Source: Oscillatoria princeps RMCB-10 (GTDB taxonomy: Bacteria; Cyanobacteriota; Cyanobacteriia; Cyanobacteriales; Oscillatoriaceae). From it: 64,000 nt of DNA. The position numbers and the translations under genes are program-made. The notes under the pieces were generated by a model. The model was given only the letters and a program-made list of their open reading frames with translations, searched no databases and had not been told where the DNA came from. The DNA is taken from assembly GCA_019359235.1 (NCBI GenBank), contig JAHHHT010000033.1, forward strand, positions 1 through 64,000. Reading direction: 5' to 3'. Below are positions 36,486 to 44,312 of the stretch, one piece after another. The stretch's first letter is position 1. The number at the start of each line of letters is the position of its first letter.

Positions 36486-37002
36486 AGTGCAAAAAATTGA
36501 GATTCGTTTAGGAGAGCTGTGTTTAGAAAACTATGCCGGCCCGCCAGACGACCCGCTGGGAGAGCTCTCTCATTTTGAGCTGGGACTGCGGCTGTTTTGC
36601 TATGAATGCAACCGGCATGTTTTGATAGAAATTGGTGAGGAAAGGATTGAGGTATTTTTAGATCCTGATATTTGCATGGTTTTGGAGGGCGACTTGCCCC
36701 AACAAATAGCTCAACTCGAACGGGGCAAGGAAATAGAAATGTTTTTTGCTGAGAGCTGTCACAAACAGGTTCAATTAGTTCCAGAAGGCCATCAAATTAA
36801 CTGTACGGTTAGGGAGTGGGGATACTCCAGTGGAAAGAAACATTTTAAACTGGACAAAGAGCAAGTTTTAGGAGTGTTGAGGCGGTTTGTTGAAGAAGTA
36901 ATGGAAATGGCTGTGGGTGGGGGGTACATCACGCCGGCGGAAAAAGAAGAGTTTCTCAAACCGATGCAGCAGGAGCCGGTGAGTCAGGAGGTGCTCGCCT
37001 GA
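36478..37002 (+). CDS. Hypothetical protein, candidate immunity partner
   Basis: 174 aa, no recognised domain. ATG at 36478 lies within the last codons of the toxin-like frame and has 'aggagagacagaa' upstream, so the two are translationally coupled. It is a small acidic soluble protein with hydrophobic beta-rich patches ('HVLIEIGEERIEVFLDPDI', 'LRRFVEEVMEMAVGGGYIT') and no signal peptide. The late segment 'GYITPAEKEEFL' is reminiscent of immunity proteins and adaptor folds, but not diagnostic. Role as immunity protein is inferred only from gene order, size and overlap. Confidence 0.6.
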   Translation: MSEVQKIEIRLGELCLENYAGPPDDPLGELSHFELGLRLFCYECNRHVLIEIGEERIEVFLDPDICMVLEGDLPQQIAQLERGKEIEMFFAESCHKQVQLVPEGHQINCTVREWGYSSGKKHFKLDKEQVLGVLRRFVEEVMEMAVGGGYITPAEKEEFLKPMQQEPVSQEVLA

Positions 37003-37158
37003 ACGCAAGTTGCCCCTGTTTTACTAGGGATGACCAGCCTATTCCCGTAAACTTGATGCGGAGGAGCCGGCGAAGTGACGCAAGCCATGTGCCGGCACAA
37101 CCATTCTTTCTTGCTGTTAAAAAAGTTCTCCCTTTAAAATCGGCTATATCATAAAAGT

Positions 37159-37872
37159 ATGAGTAATATAAGTGGCATGGCACAGCAACTGCAACCCGAA
37201 ACCGAAGCAGAAATCATCTACCCCGAAAGCGACGGACAGCCAATGGCAGACAACACGAAGCAATTCCGCTGGATTGTAACGATCAAGGAAAACCTAGAAA
37301 TCCTGTTTGCCGCCATCGCCGATGTGTTCGTCGCCGGCGACCTTTTCTGGTATCCCGTCCGGGGAAGTCTCCACCGGCAAGCGCCCGATGTCATGGTTGT
37401 CTTTAACCGACCGAAAGGAGACCGGGGTTCCTACAAGCAGTGGGAAGAAGAAAACATCCCCCCACAGGTGGTGTTTGAAATCCTCTCCCCTGGCAACACC
37501 GTCACAGGGATGACCAAGAAACTCCTGTTTTATCAGCGCTATGGCGTCGAGGAATATTACATCTATGACCCAGACACAGTGGAACTGACCGGCTTGCTGC
37601 GTTCTGGGAACAACGTATTAGAAGAGATTGAGCAGATGAATGGTTGGGTGAGTCCTCGCTTGGGGATACGATTTGAGCTCAAAGAAGACACCCTGGAAAT
37701 TTATCGCCCTGACAACCAGCGGTTCCTGACGCCGGTGGAACTGGATCAGCTGCGCGAACAGGAGCGCCAGCGGGCTGAGCAAGCACTCGCCCAACTGGCA
37801 CAGGAGCAACAGCGCTATCAAGCTTTGATAGAGCGATTGCGAGAAAGGGGGATTGACCCAGAACAGCTGTAA
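37159..37872 (+). CDS. Uma2 family (DUF820) restriction-endonuclease-like protein
   Basis: 237 aa. PD-(D/E)XK-type core with 'RQAPDVMVVF' (Asp) and 'PQVVFEILSPGN' (Glu), then 'KKLLFYQRYGVEEYYIYDPD', all standard Uma2. A C-terminal coiled coil of about 45 residues is rich in Gln, Arg and Glu. Cyanobacterial genomes carry dozens of these genes, and their cellular role is unsettled. It is preceded by a 150-bp spacer after the candidate immunity gene. Confidence 0.92.
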   Translation: MSNISGMAQQLQPETEAEIIYPESDGQPMADNTKQFRWIVTIKENLEILFAAIADVFVAGDLFWYPVRGSLHRQAPDVMVVFNRPKGDRGSYKQWEEENIPPQVVFEILSPGNTVTGMTKKLLFYQRYGVEEYYIYDPDTVELTGLLRSGNNVLEEIEQMNGWVSPRLGIRFELKEDTLEIYRPDNQRFLTPVELDQLREQERQRAEQALAQLAQEQQRYQALIERLRERGIDPEQL

Positions 37873-38282
37873 GAGCTGATTTATGAAGAAAAAGTGAAGC
37901 CAAAAGAAACCGGGTTTCTGGTATTGAAACCCGGTTTCTTACCCTGTCTGACCTCTTGCATCTAGACTCGATATCGCAGTATCTACTTAGGTTAGGACGT
38001 AGGACAGGCGTCTCGCCTGTCCCTATCTGACCCTCTCTTGGCGGAGCGGAGGTCGAGGGTTTGCACTCACAATAAGATGTGCCGGCACAACCCTTATCTC
38101 TTGCTTCTTCAGGACTTACGCTTGCGCCACTATCTGTAGGGTGGGTTAGCGATAGCGTAACCCACCCCACACCACATTAAGAGTCGCTGCGTAAGTCCTG
38201 TTCTTGTTAAAAAGTTATGGCTGTGATATGATCTGAGGGGACAGTATAAAAGCCGGCTGCTGAGGGGAGGAAATTAAGAGTT
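37873..38282. repeat. Spacer with three dispersed repeats
   Basis: 37905-37940 holds paired AAACCCGGTTT palindromes. 37994-38022 holds the 'acgtaggacaggcgtctcgc' palindrome with its leader 'tacttaggttagg'. 38110-38200 holds an inverted pair 'caggacttacgct' / 'cgtaagtcctg' enclosing 'gggtgggttagcgatagcgt'. No gene. Confidence 0.7.
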
Positions 38283-38513
38283 ATGTTGGAGCGCATCACG
38301 TTTGACCCGCAGATAATGGGGGGACGCGCCTGCATTCGGGGGATGCGGATTACGGTCTCCCTGGTGGTGAATCTGATGGCCAATGGCATGAGCGTTGATG
38401 AGATTCTCAGGGAGTATCCCAGCTTAGAAGCTGAAGATTGCCGGTGGGCGCTTCAGTATGCGGCATTTTTGGCGAGTGAGGAAATTCGTCCGCTAACAGG
38501 GAGCCGTCCATGA
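38283..38513 (+). CDS. DUF433 antitoxin-like protein
   Basis: 76 aa. The family signature 'ITFDPQIMGGRACIRGMRIT' is followed by 'LVVNLMANGMSVDEILREYP' and 'LEAEDCRWALQYAA'. DUF433 proteins are winged-helix DNA-binding antitoxins (VapB45-like), usually paired with a DUF5615 PIN-like toxin. Here ATG at 38283 follows 'gaggggaggaaattaagagtt' (GGAGG, spacing about 10). Its stop overlaps the relic of the expected toxin by ATGA. Confidence 0.92.
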   Translation: MLERITFDPQIMGGRACIRGMRITVSLVVNLMANGMSVDEILREYPSLEAEDCRWALQYAAFLASEEIRPLTGSRP

Positions 38514-38625
38514 GATGTCTTGCGGATATGAGTACGAGCGAGAATTAACTTCTGGGGCGATTGTGATAGTAGAAGACACGCGCTACCGACTGCGCCGGCT
38601 GCCAATTCAACCGGCTGGAGATTAG
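38510..38625 (+). pseudogene. DUF5615 toxin relic (internal deletion, frameshift)
   Basis: Begins MRCLADM, the usual N-terminus of DUF5615 proteins (MRFLADM-like). After about 12 codons it hits a stop. The next frame continues 'ELTSGAIVIVEDTRYRLRRL', which matches the last residues of the family. About 70 central residues are gone, including most PIN-domain acidic residues. The antitoxin gene is intact and overlaps by ATGA. Confidence 0.7.
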
Positions 38626-38755
38626 ACATTGCCGGCAGCGCGGCTAGTATGGAGAGGTGGTAAAATTAAAGGTGGGCAGCGCCCACCCTGCGCTCATGTC
38701 CGGAATCTTGAAATCTGGACATTTTAAAATTAGATGCGTTTGACCGGGCTACTTG

Positions 38756-39313
38756 TTAGGGTTTATAACCTCTCGAACCGTCACCATTAATATCGTGTCC
38801 TTGGCATGGGCCAAGCCAACATCCTACAGGCTCTCGACTTCCGTCATACCAGACATCCCCACCATTATAGGTAGTCACTATTCCTAAACTGCCATTTGTA
38901 ACTAGCCCGTTCAGTTCTGTGTTTACTTCATTAAACCCTGCCGTCATTCCAGCTCCTACTACAGGAATAAACGGAAGAAGAACGCTGTTGATTTTCTGGA
39001 AAACTGAGCCAGCTGTAATAGCCCCGGTATCTACTGAACCCTTCAGCATTGCAAACGATGTTTTACCATAACGCCCATCGGCATCCTTAGTACATGAACT
39101 CTCTTTCCAGTTACAGCAAGCGTTATCTTTTGGAGGAATCACTTTTTTGAAAGAGCGAGGGCTAATTGGTAATTGAAGTGCAGAAATAGTCTCGTTTGAC
39201 TCGTTATAAACACAGTAGGCGTGCGCGGCTTTAGCTGTAAACAGAAAGCTGCCAGATACCAACAAAATTACCAAAATACCTGACATTAAAATTTTGGAGA
39301 GCATCTTTTTCAT
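38756..39313 (-). CDS. Secreted cysteine-containing protein of unknown function
   Basis: 185 aa. Classic signal peptide (Lys-rich start, hydrophobic 8-26, cleavage near 'AKAAHA'). The mature part has six or seven Cys ('AYCVYNESNETISALQLP', 'NACCNWKESSC', 'GCWLGPCQGHDINGDGS'), suggesting disulfides in the periplasm or outside. A central Gly/Ala-rich hydrophobic segment ('LPFIPVVGAGMTAGF') could insert in a membrane. The end 'GHDINGDGSRG' resembles a calcium-binding loop. I do not recognise the family. It is isolated, transcribed opposite to its neighbours. Confidence 0.75.
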   Translation of the reverse strand: MKKMLSKILMSGILVILLVSGSFLFTAKAAHAYCVYNESNETISALQLPISPRSFKKVIPPKDNACCNWKESSCTKDADGRYGKTSFAMLKGSVDTGAITAGSVFQKINSVLLPFIPVVGAGMTAGFNEVNTELNGLVTNGSLGIVTTYNGGDVWYDGSREPVGCWLGPCQGHDINGDGSRGYKP

Positions 39314-39432
39314 TTGCGTGTTACTACAGGAAGTAAGGTTTACAATCGCTTGGTTGTTACCAAACGACTTTGTTTATTTGAGTACACTCAATTCCGCAAC
39401 TGTAACAGCCTTGGAATATTAAGGGGTTTAGT

Positions 39433-39523
39433 GACATCCACACAAGAGCAGTTTTCCCAAGCTGCAAAGGACTGGGACTTGGAAACTGAGATACGCTCTA
39501 GCCGTGCTATAGTCAGATACTAG
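39433..39523 (+). pseudogene. Partial duplicate of the VMAP-HTH gene start
   Basis: 'QFSQAAKDWDLETE' copies residues 6-19 of the gene at 39744 ('LFAQAAKDWDLDTL'), with 21 of 22 bases shared over 'gcaaaggactgggacttgga'. It then ends after a short unrelated tail. It lies 310 bp upstream of the intact gene. Confidence 0.65.
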
Positions 39524-39743
39524 CGGTGTCACAAATCGAACTTGTGAGGCTAGGGGAAATCCCACGCCCACCGGCTCGACCCCTCACAGCGTCCCAGCCT
39601 CCGAATGCCTGAATCCTGGCCCATTCAGCCTGTCCGCTCGCTTGGTTACATTAATCGTAAGCTAGCCACAACCGGCATGACAACTAGCCGGCACTAGCAA
39701 ACACATTATAATTCCATTAGTAATTTTATCAAGACTACCGGCA

Positions 39744-40250
39744 ATGGCCACCGACGAGCTTTTTGCCCAGGCTGCAAAGGACTGGGACTTGGACACGCTG
39801 TACGCAGACCTGGCCTCGGCCAAGGGCAAGCGCCTGACACCCATTGAGAAGCTGCACCTGCGCGGCTTGCTTTGTGGCCACAGTCCCGCCGAGATAGCCG
39901 AAAGGCTCAATAAGAATGTCAAGGGAGTTGAAGTTAACTTTTGTAACACAATATATCAGTACGTTAAGAACCTTTTAGGCAAAGCCAGCGAAAAGGTAGA
40001 AAACTGGAGGAATATCTGTGAGTGGCTTGAGGAAGCCGGATATAAAAACCAGTCCTCTCCTCAATTTCAAATAAGTGATGGCTTATCCTTGGATATCGCC
40101 GTAAATAAATTGGATATTTTAGTTAAAAAAGCCCATATCAGTATCGAGAAAAATCAAGTCCTAATTGATATTAATATCCGACTGGCAGCCTCAGTACCTA
40201 TAGAACCCCCAATAGAAGACACAGACATCGGCAACGGTGCTGGGCTCTAG
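39744..40250 (+). CDS. VMAP-type N-terminal HTH domain protein
   Basis: 168 aa. The first about 100 residues ('LTPIEKLHLRGLLCGHSPAE', 'IAERLNKNVKGVEVNFCNTI', 'VENWRNICEWLEEAGYK') match the small helix-turn-helix domain that heads cyanobacterial vWA-MoxR-associated (VMAP) and related multi-domain proteins tied to biological conflict systems. Here the domain is followed only by a short tail ending in an acidic, Pro-rich stretch, with no effector or NTPase domain. It may be a stand-alone adaptor or the remnant of a longer gene. ATG 39744 has no strong Shine-Dalgarno. Confidence 0.75.
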   Translation: MATDELFAQAAKDWDLDTLYADLASAKGKRLTPIEKLHLRGLLCGHSPAEIAERLNKNVKGVEVNFCNTIYQYVKNLLGKASEKVENWRNICEWLEEAGYKNQSSPQFQISDGLSLDIAVNKLDILVKKAHISIEKNQVLIDINIRLAASVPIEPPIEDTDIGNGAGL

Positions 40251-40467
40251 ATGCGGGGAAAAGCCCCAACCGCAAATACCAAAAACCCGTTTTCTTAGAA
40301 ACTCTCGATGAATCAGCTGTTGGGGTGGATCGCCGGCACTTGCAGCCTCCAGTCAGCTGTGCCGGCGGTGCCGGTTGCCAGAAAGGTTGAATGGTAGTAA
40401 GATAATACTAGAGTTGCAAAAGACTTAACCCTAAAGATATTGGCTCCCATTTAGGAGGGGCTTGGCA

Positions 40468-40923
40468 ATGGCTGAGACAACTGCAAATGCTGTGGCGGAT
40501 TATATTATCCACTTCTGCCACAAGCGGGGTGACTTAATTACCAACTTGCACCTGCAAAAGCTGGTATATTACGCTCAGGCGTGGTATCTGGCTCTGTATG
40601 ACACACCCCTGTTTGAGGAAGAATTCCAAGCGTGGGCGAGTGGGCCGGTGCAGCCTGAACTTTACGAGCGGTTTAAACCGTTTAAGTGGAATCCCATTAG
40701 TGAGGAGACTGAAAAGGTGAGCTTGCCAAAGCATGTGGAAGACCACCTCCTAGAAGTCATGGATGTTTATGGCAAGTATAATGCCTTTTACTTGGAAAGG
40801 ATGACTCAGGAAGAGGAACCGTGGGTCAAAGCTCGCGGTGGGATACCGAGAGATGAACATGCAACGGCTGTGATTGCCATTAGAGCGCGGGGAAATCGAG
40901 AGAATATAGCAGTAGTCACTTAG
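40468..40923 (+). CDS. Panacea (DUF4065) domain protein, orphan antitoxin-like
   Basis: 151 aa from ATG 40468, which has GGAGGGG about 10 nt upstream. Diagnostic text: 'NLHLQKLVYYAQAWYLALYD', 'FQAWASGPVQPELYERFKP'. Panacea domains (SocA-like) act as antitoxins or proteolytic adaptors paired with many unrelated toxins. No partner gene is adjacent: upstream is the VMAP-HTH gene, downstream only repeats. The last codons and the stop (…AVVT-TAG) lie in the leader of a dispersed repeat also present at about 37976, so the natural C-terminus was probably replaced. Confidence 0.88.
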   Translation: MAETTANAVADYIIHFCHKRGDLITNLHLQKLVYYAQAWYLALYDTPLFEEEFQAWASGPVQPELYERFKPFKWNPISEETEKVSLPKHVEDHLLEVMDVYGKYNAFYLERMTQEEEPWVKARGGIPRDEHATAVIAIRARGNRENIAVVT

Positions 40924-41273
40924 GTTAGGACGTAGGACAGGCGTCTCGCCTGTCCCCAGAGACCTAGAGGGCTCGGAGGGAACGCCTGCCCTACGCCTAT
41001 ACTTCGCAGGAGAGGCGTTCCCTCCGACCAGTGTCCTAAACTTACTGTCTATTGCTATAAAAGGGAGGCAGTTACGATGAACTGCGCACACCGCCACCGA
41101 TGAAAATTGTCCCGGGGGCGGGGCGGCCACGGGGGGCCGCCCCTACAAGATTATTTTCAAGTCAGAGCCTCCCAAAAAGCATTCCCAGCCTGTAGCCGCA
41201 GGCTTCCCGTAAGGGTGGCTGGTAACGAGAAACGAGGCCCGCCGATTGGGCTAAAGCCCAACTACAAACATAA
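40924..41273. repeat. Repeat-rich spacer
   Basis: 40927-40956 is the 'acgtaggacaggcgtctcgc' palindrome. 40970-41030 has 'gggaacgcctgccctacg' and an inverted 'gaggcgttccctccgacc'. 41060-41150 has 'ggaggcagttacgatgaact' and 'cgcacaccgccacc', text that recurs near 55439-55480. No gene. Confidence 0.65.
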
Positions 41274-42992
41274 TCAAGCCTTGCTTCCCGCCTTCTTCTC
41301 CTTCTCCTTAGCCCGCTTCGCCGCCGCCTTCTCCGCAGCCTTCGCCGCCTTCTCAGCCGCAATCTTCTCCAGCCGCGCCTTCTCCTTCTCCTCCTCAATC
41401 TTGCTCAAATAATAGTGATAGTCCCCCTGATACACCCGCAACTCGCCCTCGCGAATCTCAACAATCTTATTCGCCACCTGCGAGATAAAATAGCGGTCGT
41501 GGGACACAATAATCACCGTCCCCTCGTAATTCTTCAGCGCCTCCTCCAGCATCTCCTTCGCCGGAATATCCAAGTGATTCGTCGGCTCATCCAAAATCAG
41601 CAAATTCGCCGGGCGCAGCAGCATCTTCGCCAGCGCCAGCCGAGCCTTTTCCCCACCGCTGAGCGCCCCGACTTTCTTGAGCACCGTGTCCCCGCTAAAT
41701 AGGAACCGGCCCAACAGCGTGCGGACTTCCTCATTTTTCCAGTCCGGCACCTCGTCGTGGACAGTCTCCATCACCGTTTTGTTCAAATCCAGCGCTTCCG
41801 CTTGATTTTGCTCGAAGTAACTGGGAATCACATTGTGAGGGCCCAAATTCACAGTCCCCTCAGTGGGCAGCTCCATGCCCACAATCATGTGCAGCAGCGT
41901 CGATTTCCCGCACCCGTTGGGTCCCAGGAACGCCACCCGATCTCCCCGCTCAATCAGCAAATCCGCTCCCAAAAACAGGATTTTTTCACCGTAAGCGTGG
42001 GTCAAATCCTTGACCATCACCACTTCTCGCCCGCTGCGGGGAGGATCTGGAAACCGGAAGCGCAGAGTGCGCACATCGGACACCGGCGCTTCAATGCGCT
42101 CGATTTTTTCCAGCTGTTTCTCCCGGCTTTTGGCTTGCGTGCTGCGCGTGGCGCTGGCGCGAAATCGGTCAACAAACGCTTGCTGCTGCTCCAACTCTTT
42201 TTGCTGGCGTTCGTAGGCGCTTAACTGCGCGGTTTTTAGCTCGGCTTTCTGCTGCTGGTATGCGGAATAGTTGCCCAAGTAAGTCGTCGAGACGCCGCGC
42301 TCGGTTTCCACAATTTGCGTGCATAGCCGGTCTAAAAACTCCCGGTCGTGCGCCACAATCACCATCGGAATTGTCAGCCCTTTGAGATAGGTTTCCAGCC
42401 ACTCAATGGTTTCCAAATCCAGGTGGTTTGTCGGTTCGTCCAGCAGCAACAAGTCGGGTTTTTGCAGCAGGATTTTGCCCAAACTCATGCGCATTTGCCA
42501 GCCCCCGCTGAAGGCGCTGACGAGCCGGTCGCCATCCTCTGGCTCAAACCCCATTTCCGGCAAAATCTTCTCAATCCGCGTTTCTAAGCCGTAGCCATCC
42601 AGCGCTTCAAATTGCCGCTGCAGGCGATCCATTTTGCGCAGCAGCAGCTCCAATTCCTCTGGACTCGCAGTTTCCATCTCCCGGTGCACCTGCGACAGCG
42701 AGTGCTGCACTTCGTTCGCTTCCTCAAACACCGTCCAAAACTCTTCCCGCACCGTGCGGTTGGGATCTACCTCAAATTCTTGCGTCAGGTAGGCGATGTG
42801 CAAACTGCCCGGGCGAATGACTTCACCGGCTGTCGGCTCAACTTCACCGGCAATAATCTTCAGTTGCGTGGACTTGCCGGCACCGTTGACGCCCACTAAG
42901 CCGATGCGATCGCCCGGCTTGACTTCCCAGCTCACGTCTTTGAGAACTTCGCCGGTGGGGTAGATTTTACTGATACGCTCTAGTCGCAGCAT
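41274..42992 (-). CDS. ABC-F family ATPase
   Basis: 572 aa with two ABC ATPase domains and no membrane segments. First domain: Walker A 'GLVGVNGAGKSTQLK', signature 'SAFSGGWQMRMSLGK', Walker B 'LLLLDEPTNHLD'. Interdomain linker is about 80 residues, Gln/Lys-rich. Second domain: 'FLGPNGCGKSTLLHM', 'ALSGGEKARLALA', 'LLILDEPTNHLD'. The C-terminus is a charged Lys/Ala/Glu coiled coil. ABC-F proteins bind ribosomes and ease translation stalls, and some confer antibiotic protection. Sequence alone does not say which subfamily (EttA, Uup, YheS-like). Confidence 0.95.
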   Translation of the reverse strand: MLRLERISKIYPTGEVLKDVSWEVKPGDRIGLVGVNGAGKSTQLKIIAGEVEPTAGEVIRPGSLHIAYLTQEFEVDPNRTVREEFWTVFEEANEVQHSLSQVHREMETASPEELELLLRKMDRLQRQFEALDGYGLETRIEKILPEMGFEPEDGDRLVSAFSGGWQMRMSLGKILLQKPDLLLLDEPTNHLDLETIEWLETYLKGLTIPMVIVAHDREFLDRLCTQIVETERGVSTTYLGNYSAYQQQKAELKTAQLSAYERQQKELEQQQAFVDRFRASATRSTQAKSREKQLEKIERIEAPVSDVRTLRFRFPDPPRSGREVVMVKDLTHAYGEKILFLGADLLIERGDRVAFLGPNGCGKSTLLHMIVGMELPTEGTVNLGPHNVIPSYFEQNQAEALDLNKTVMETVHDEVPDWKNEEVRTLLGRFLFSGDTVLKKVGALSGGEKARLALAKMLLRPANLLILDEPTNHLDIPAKEMLEEALKNYEGTVIIVSHDRYFISQVANKIVEIREGELRVYQGDYHYYLSKIEEEKEKARLEKIAAEKAAKAAEKAAAKRAKEKEKKAGSKA

Positions 42993-43474
42993 CGAGACTC
43001 TCCAGAATAAACAACTTAAGGGCCAATCAAATTTCAGGTCGGCTATCAGCTCTCAGCCAAAAAGCTATACGCTCTCTCTTGCGCTCCTCAATCAGCCCGG
43101 TGCGCCCGAAGCGTCCAGCGCAAGCCGGCTGAATGCTTGCGCCCTGCACCCAAAAAGGAATTCGTGGAGAGTTGATTTAGAAACTGAAAACACGGTGGCG
43201 ACTTTTATGATATACTGACCTCTTAAATTTACTTAACACAGAGATTCTCTGTCAACGGTTTGGTAGAATTTTCTGTGGCAGTTTCGACGCCCCACCGGCA
43301 CCTGACCCCAGAAGCCCTCGTGCGGATGCCGATTTCGCGCCGGCACCCGAGCCCCACACGCCCGCCCCGCCAGCAGAGGGGTGGGGGCAGAAGTTTGACG
43401 CGACCGGCTGCCGGTTTTGCCAAAGGGGCGAGACTGTGATATGATAGTCGATTGTGTCCAATTAAAACCAGTCC
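42993..43474. other. Divergent spacer, leader of rpmI
   Basis: 480 bp between the ABC-F gene and rpmI. GC-rich 'cacgcccgccccgccagcag' near 43357 and a 'gggcgagactgtgatatgat' segment just before rpmI are visible. An L20-autoregulated leader would be expected here by analogy with other bacteria, but I could not confirm a pseudoknot by eye. Confidence 0.4.
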
Positions 43475-43672
43475 ATGCCCAAACTGAAAACCCGCAAGGC
43501 AGCCGCTAAGCGCTTCACAGCCACCGGCAGCGGCAAAATCATGCGCCGCAAAGCTTTCAAGAGTCACCTCCTGCAGCACAAGAGTTCAACTCGCAAGCGC
43601 AGCCTGTCGATGATGGCTGTCGTAAATGAGCGCGACGAAGAAAACGTGCGTCTAATGCTGCCATATTTGTAA
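43475..43672 (+). CDS. rpmI: 50S ribosomal protein L35
   Basis: 65 aa. '[20 protein letters not shown]' and the basic C-terminal 'LMLPYL' end are standard. It binds 23S rRNA in the large subunit. Spaced 19 bp before rplT in the usual bacterial rpmI-rplT pair; infC is not adjacent, as is common in cyanobacteria. Confidence 0.98.
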   Translation: MPKLKTRKAAAKRFTATGSGKIMRRKAFKSHLLQHKSSTRKRSLSMMAVVNERDEENVRLMLPYL

Positions 43673-43691
43673 ACCATAAGGAAACCAAGCC

Positions 43692-44045
43692 ATGACACGG
43701 GTAAAACGCGGCAATGTCGCTCGCAAGCGCCGCAAAAAAATTCTCAAGCTCGCCAAAGGATTTCGGGGATCGCACTCCAAGCTGTTCCGCACAGCCAACC
43801 AGCAGGTGATGAAGGCGCTGCGCAGCGCCTACCGGGATCGCAAGCGCCGCAAGCGGGACTTCCGCCGCCTGTGGATCGCCCGCATCAACGCCGCCGCTCG
43901 CCTGCACGGCATGAGCTACAGCCAGCTGATCGGGAAATTGAAAAAGGCCAACATCCTGATCAACCGCAAGATGCTGGCTCAGCTGGCTGTCCTTGACGCT
44001 GACAGCTTCAACAAAGTGCTGGAATTGGCCAGTCAAGCTAAGTAG
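43692..44045 (+). CDS. rplT: 50S ribosomal protein L20
   Basis: 117 aa. '[20 protein letters not shown]' N-terminal extension, '[20 protein letters not shown]' and the globular C-terminal part ('[14 protein letters not shown]') are complete. Assembly protein of the 50S subunit and, in other bacteria, translational repressor of its own operon. 'ataaggaaaccaagcc' precedes the ATG. Confidence 0.98.
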   Translation: MTRVKRGNVARKRRKKILKLAKGFRGSHSKLFRTANQQVMKALRSAYRDRKRRKRDFRRLWIARINAAARLHGMSYSQLIGKLKKANILINRKMLAQLAVLDADSFNKVLELASQAK

Positions 44046-44054
44046 GGGGCCTTG

Positions 44055-44312
44055 CACAATTGCCGGATAAACCCCACCCCCCCAACCCCCTCCCCGCCTG
44101 CGGGGAGGGGGAGTGAGAGGGGGTTTTCCAGGAGTGGAAAAAGTTTCAATCATCCTTCTACTGTGCAACGCCAACTAGGGGCTATGGGGAAGCACCCCAC
44201 CAACTCATCTCTCCTTCCCTGGGCGGGCACGGGGGCACCGCCCCCGGAACGAGGATCTCTTTCTCCCCCTCCCCGCGTGCGGGGAGGGGGTTGGGGGGTG
44301 GGGTTCATCCCC
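44055..44312. repeat. 110-bp dispersed repeat plus a second hairpin copy
   Basis: 44060-44170 is the inverted counterpart of 11745-11855: both contain 'ggaaaaagtttcaat' with the hairpin 'cccaaccccctccccg' / 'cggggagggggag' and a 'gcacagta' (or complement) end. 44262-44312 is another copy of the hairpin part. They fill the space between rplT and the solute-binding protein gene. Confidence 0.8.
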
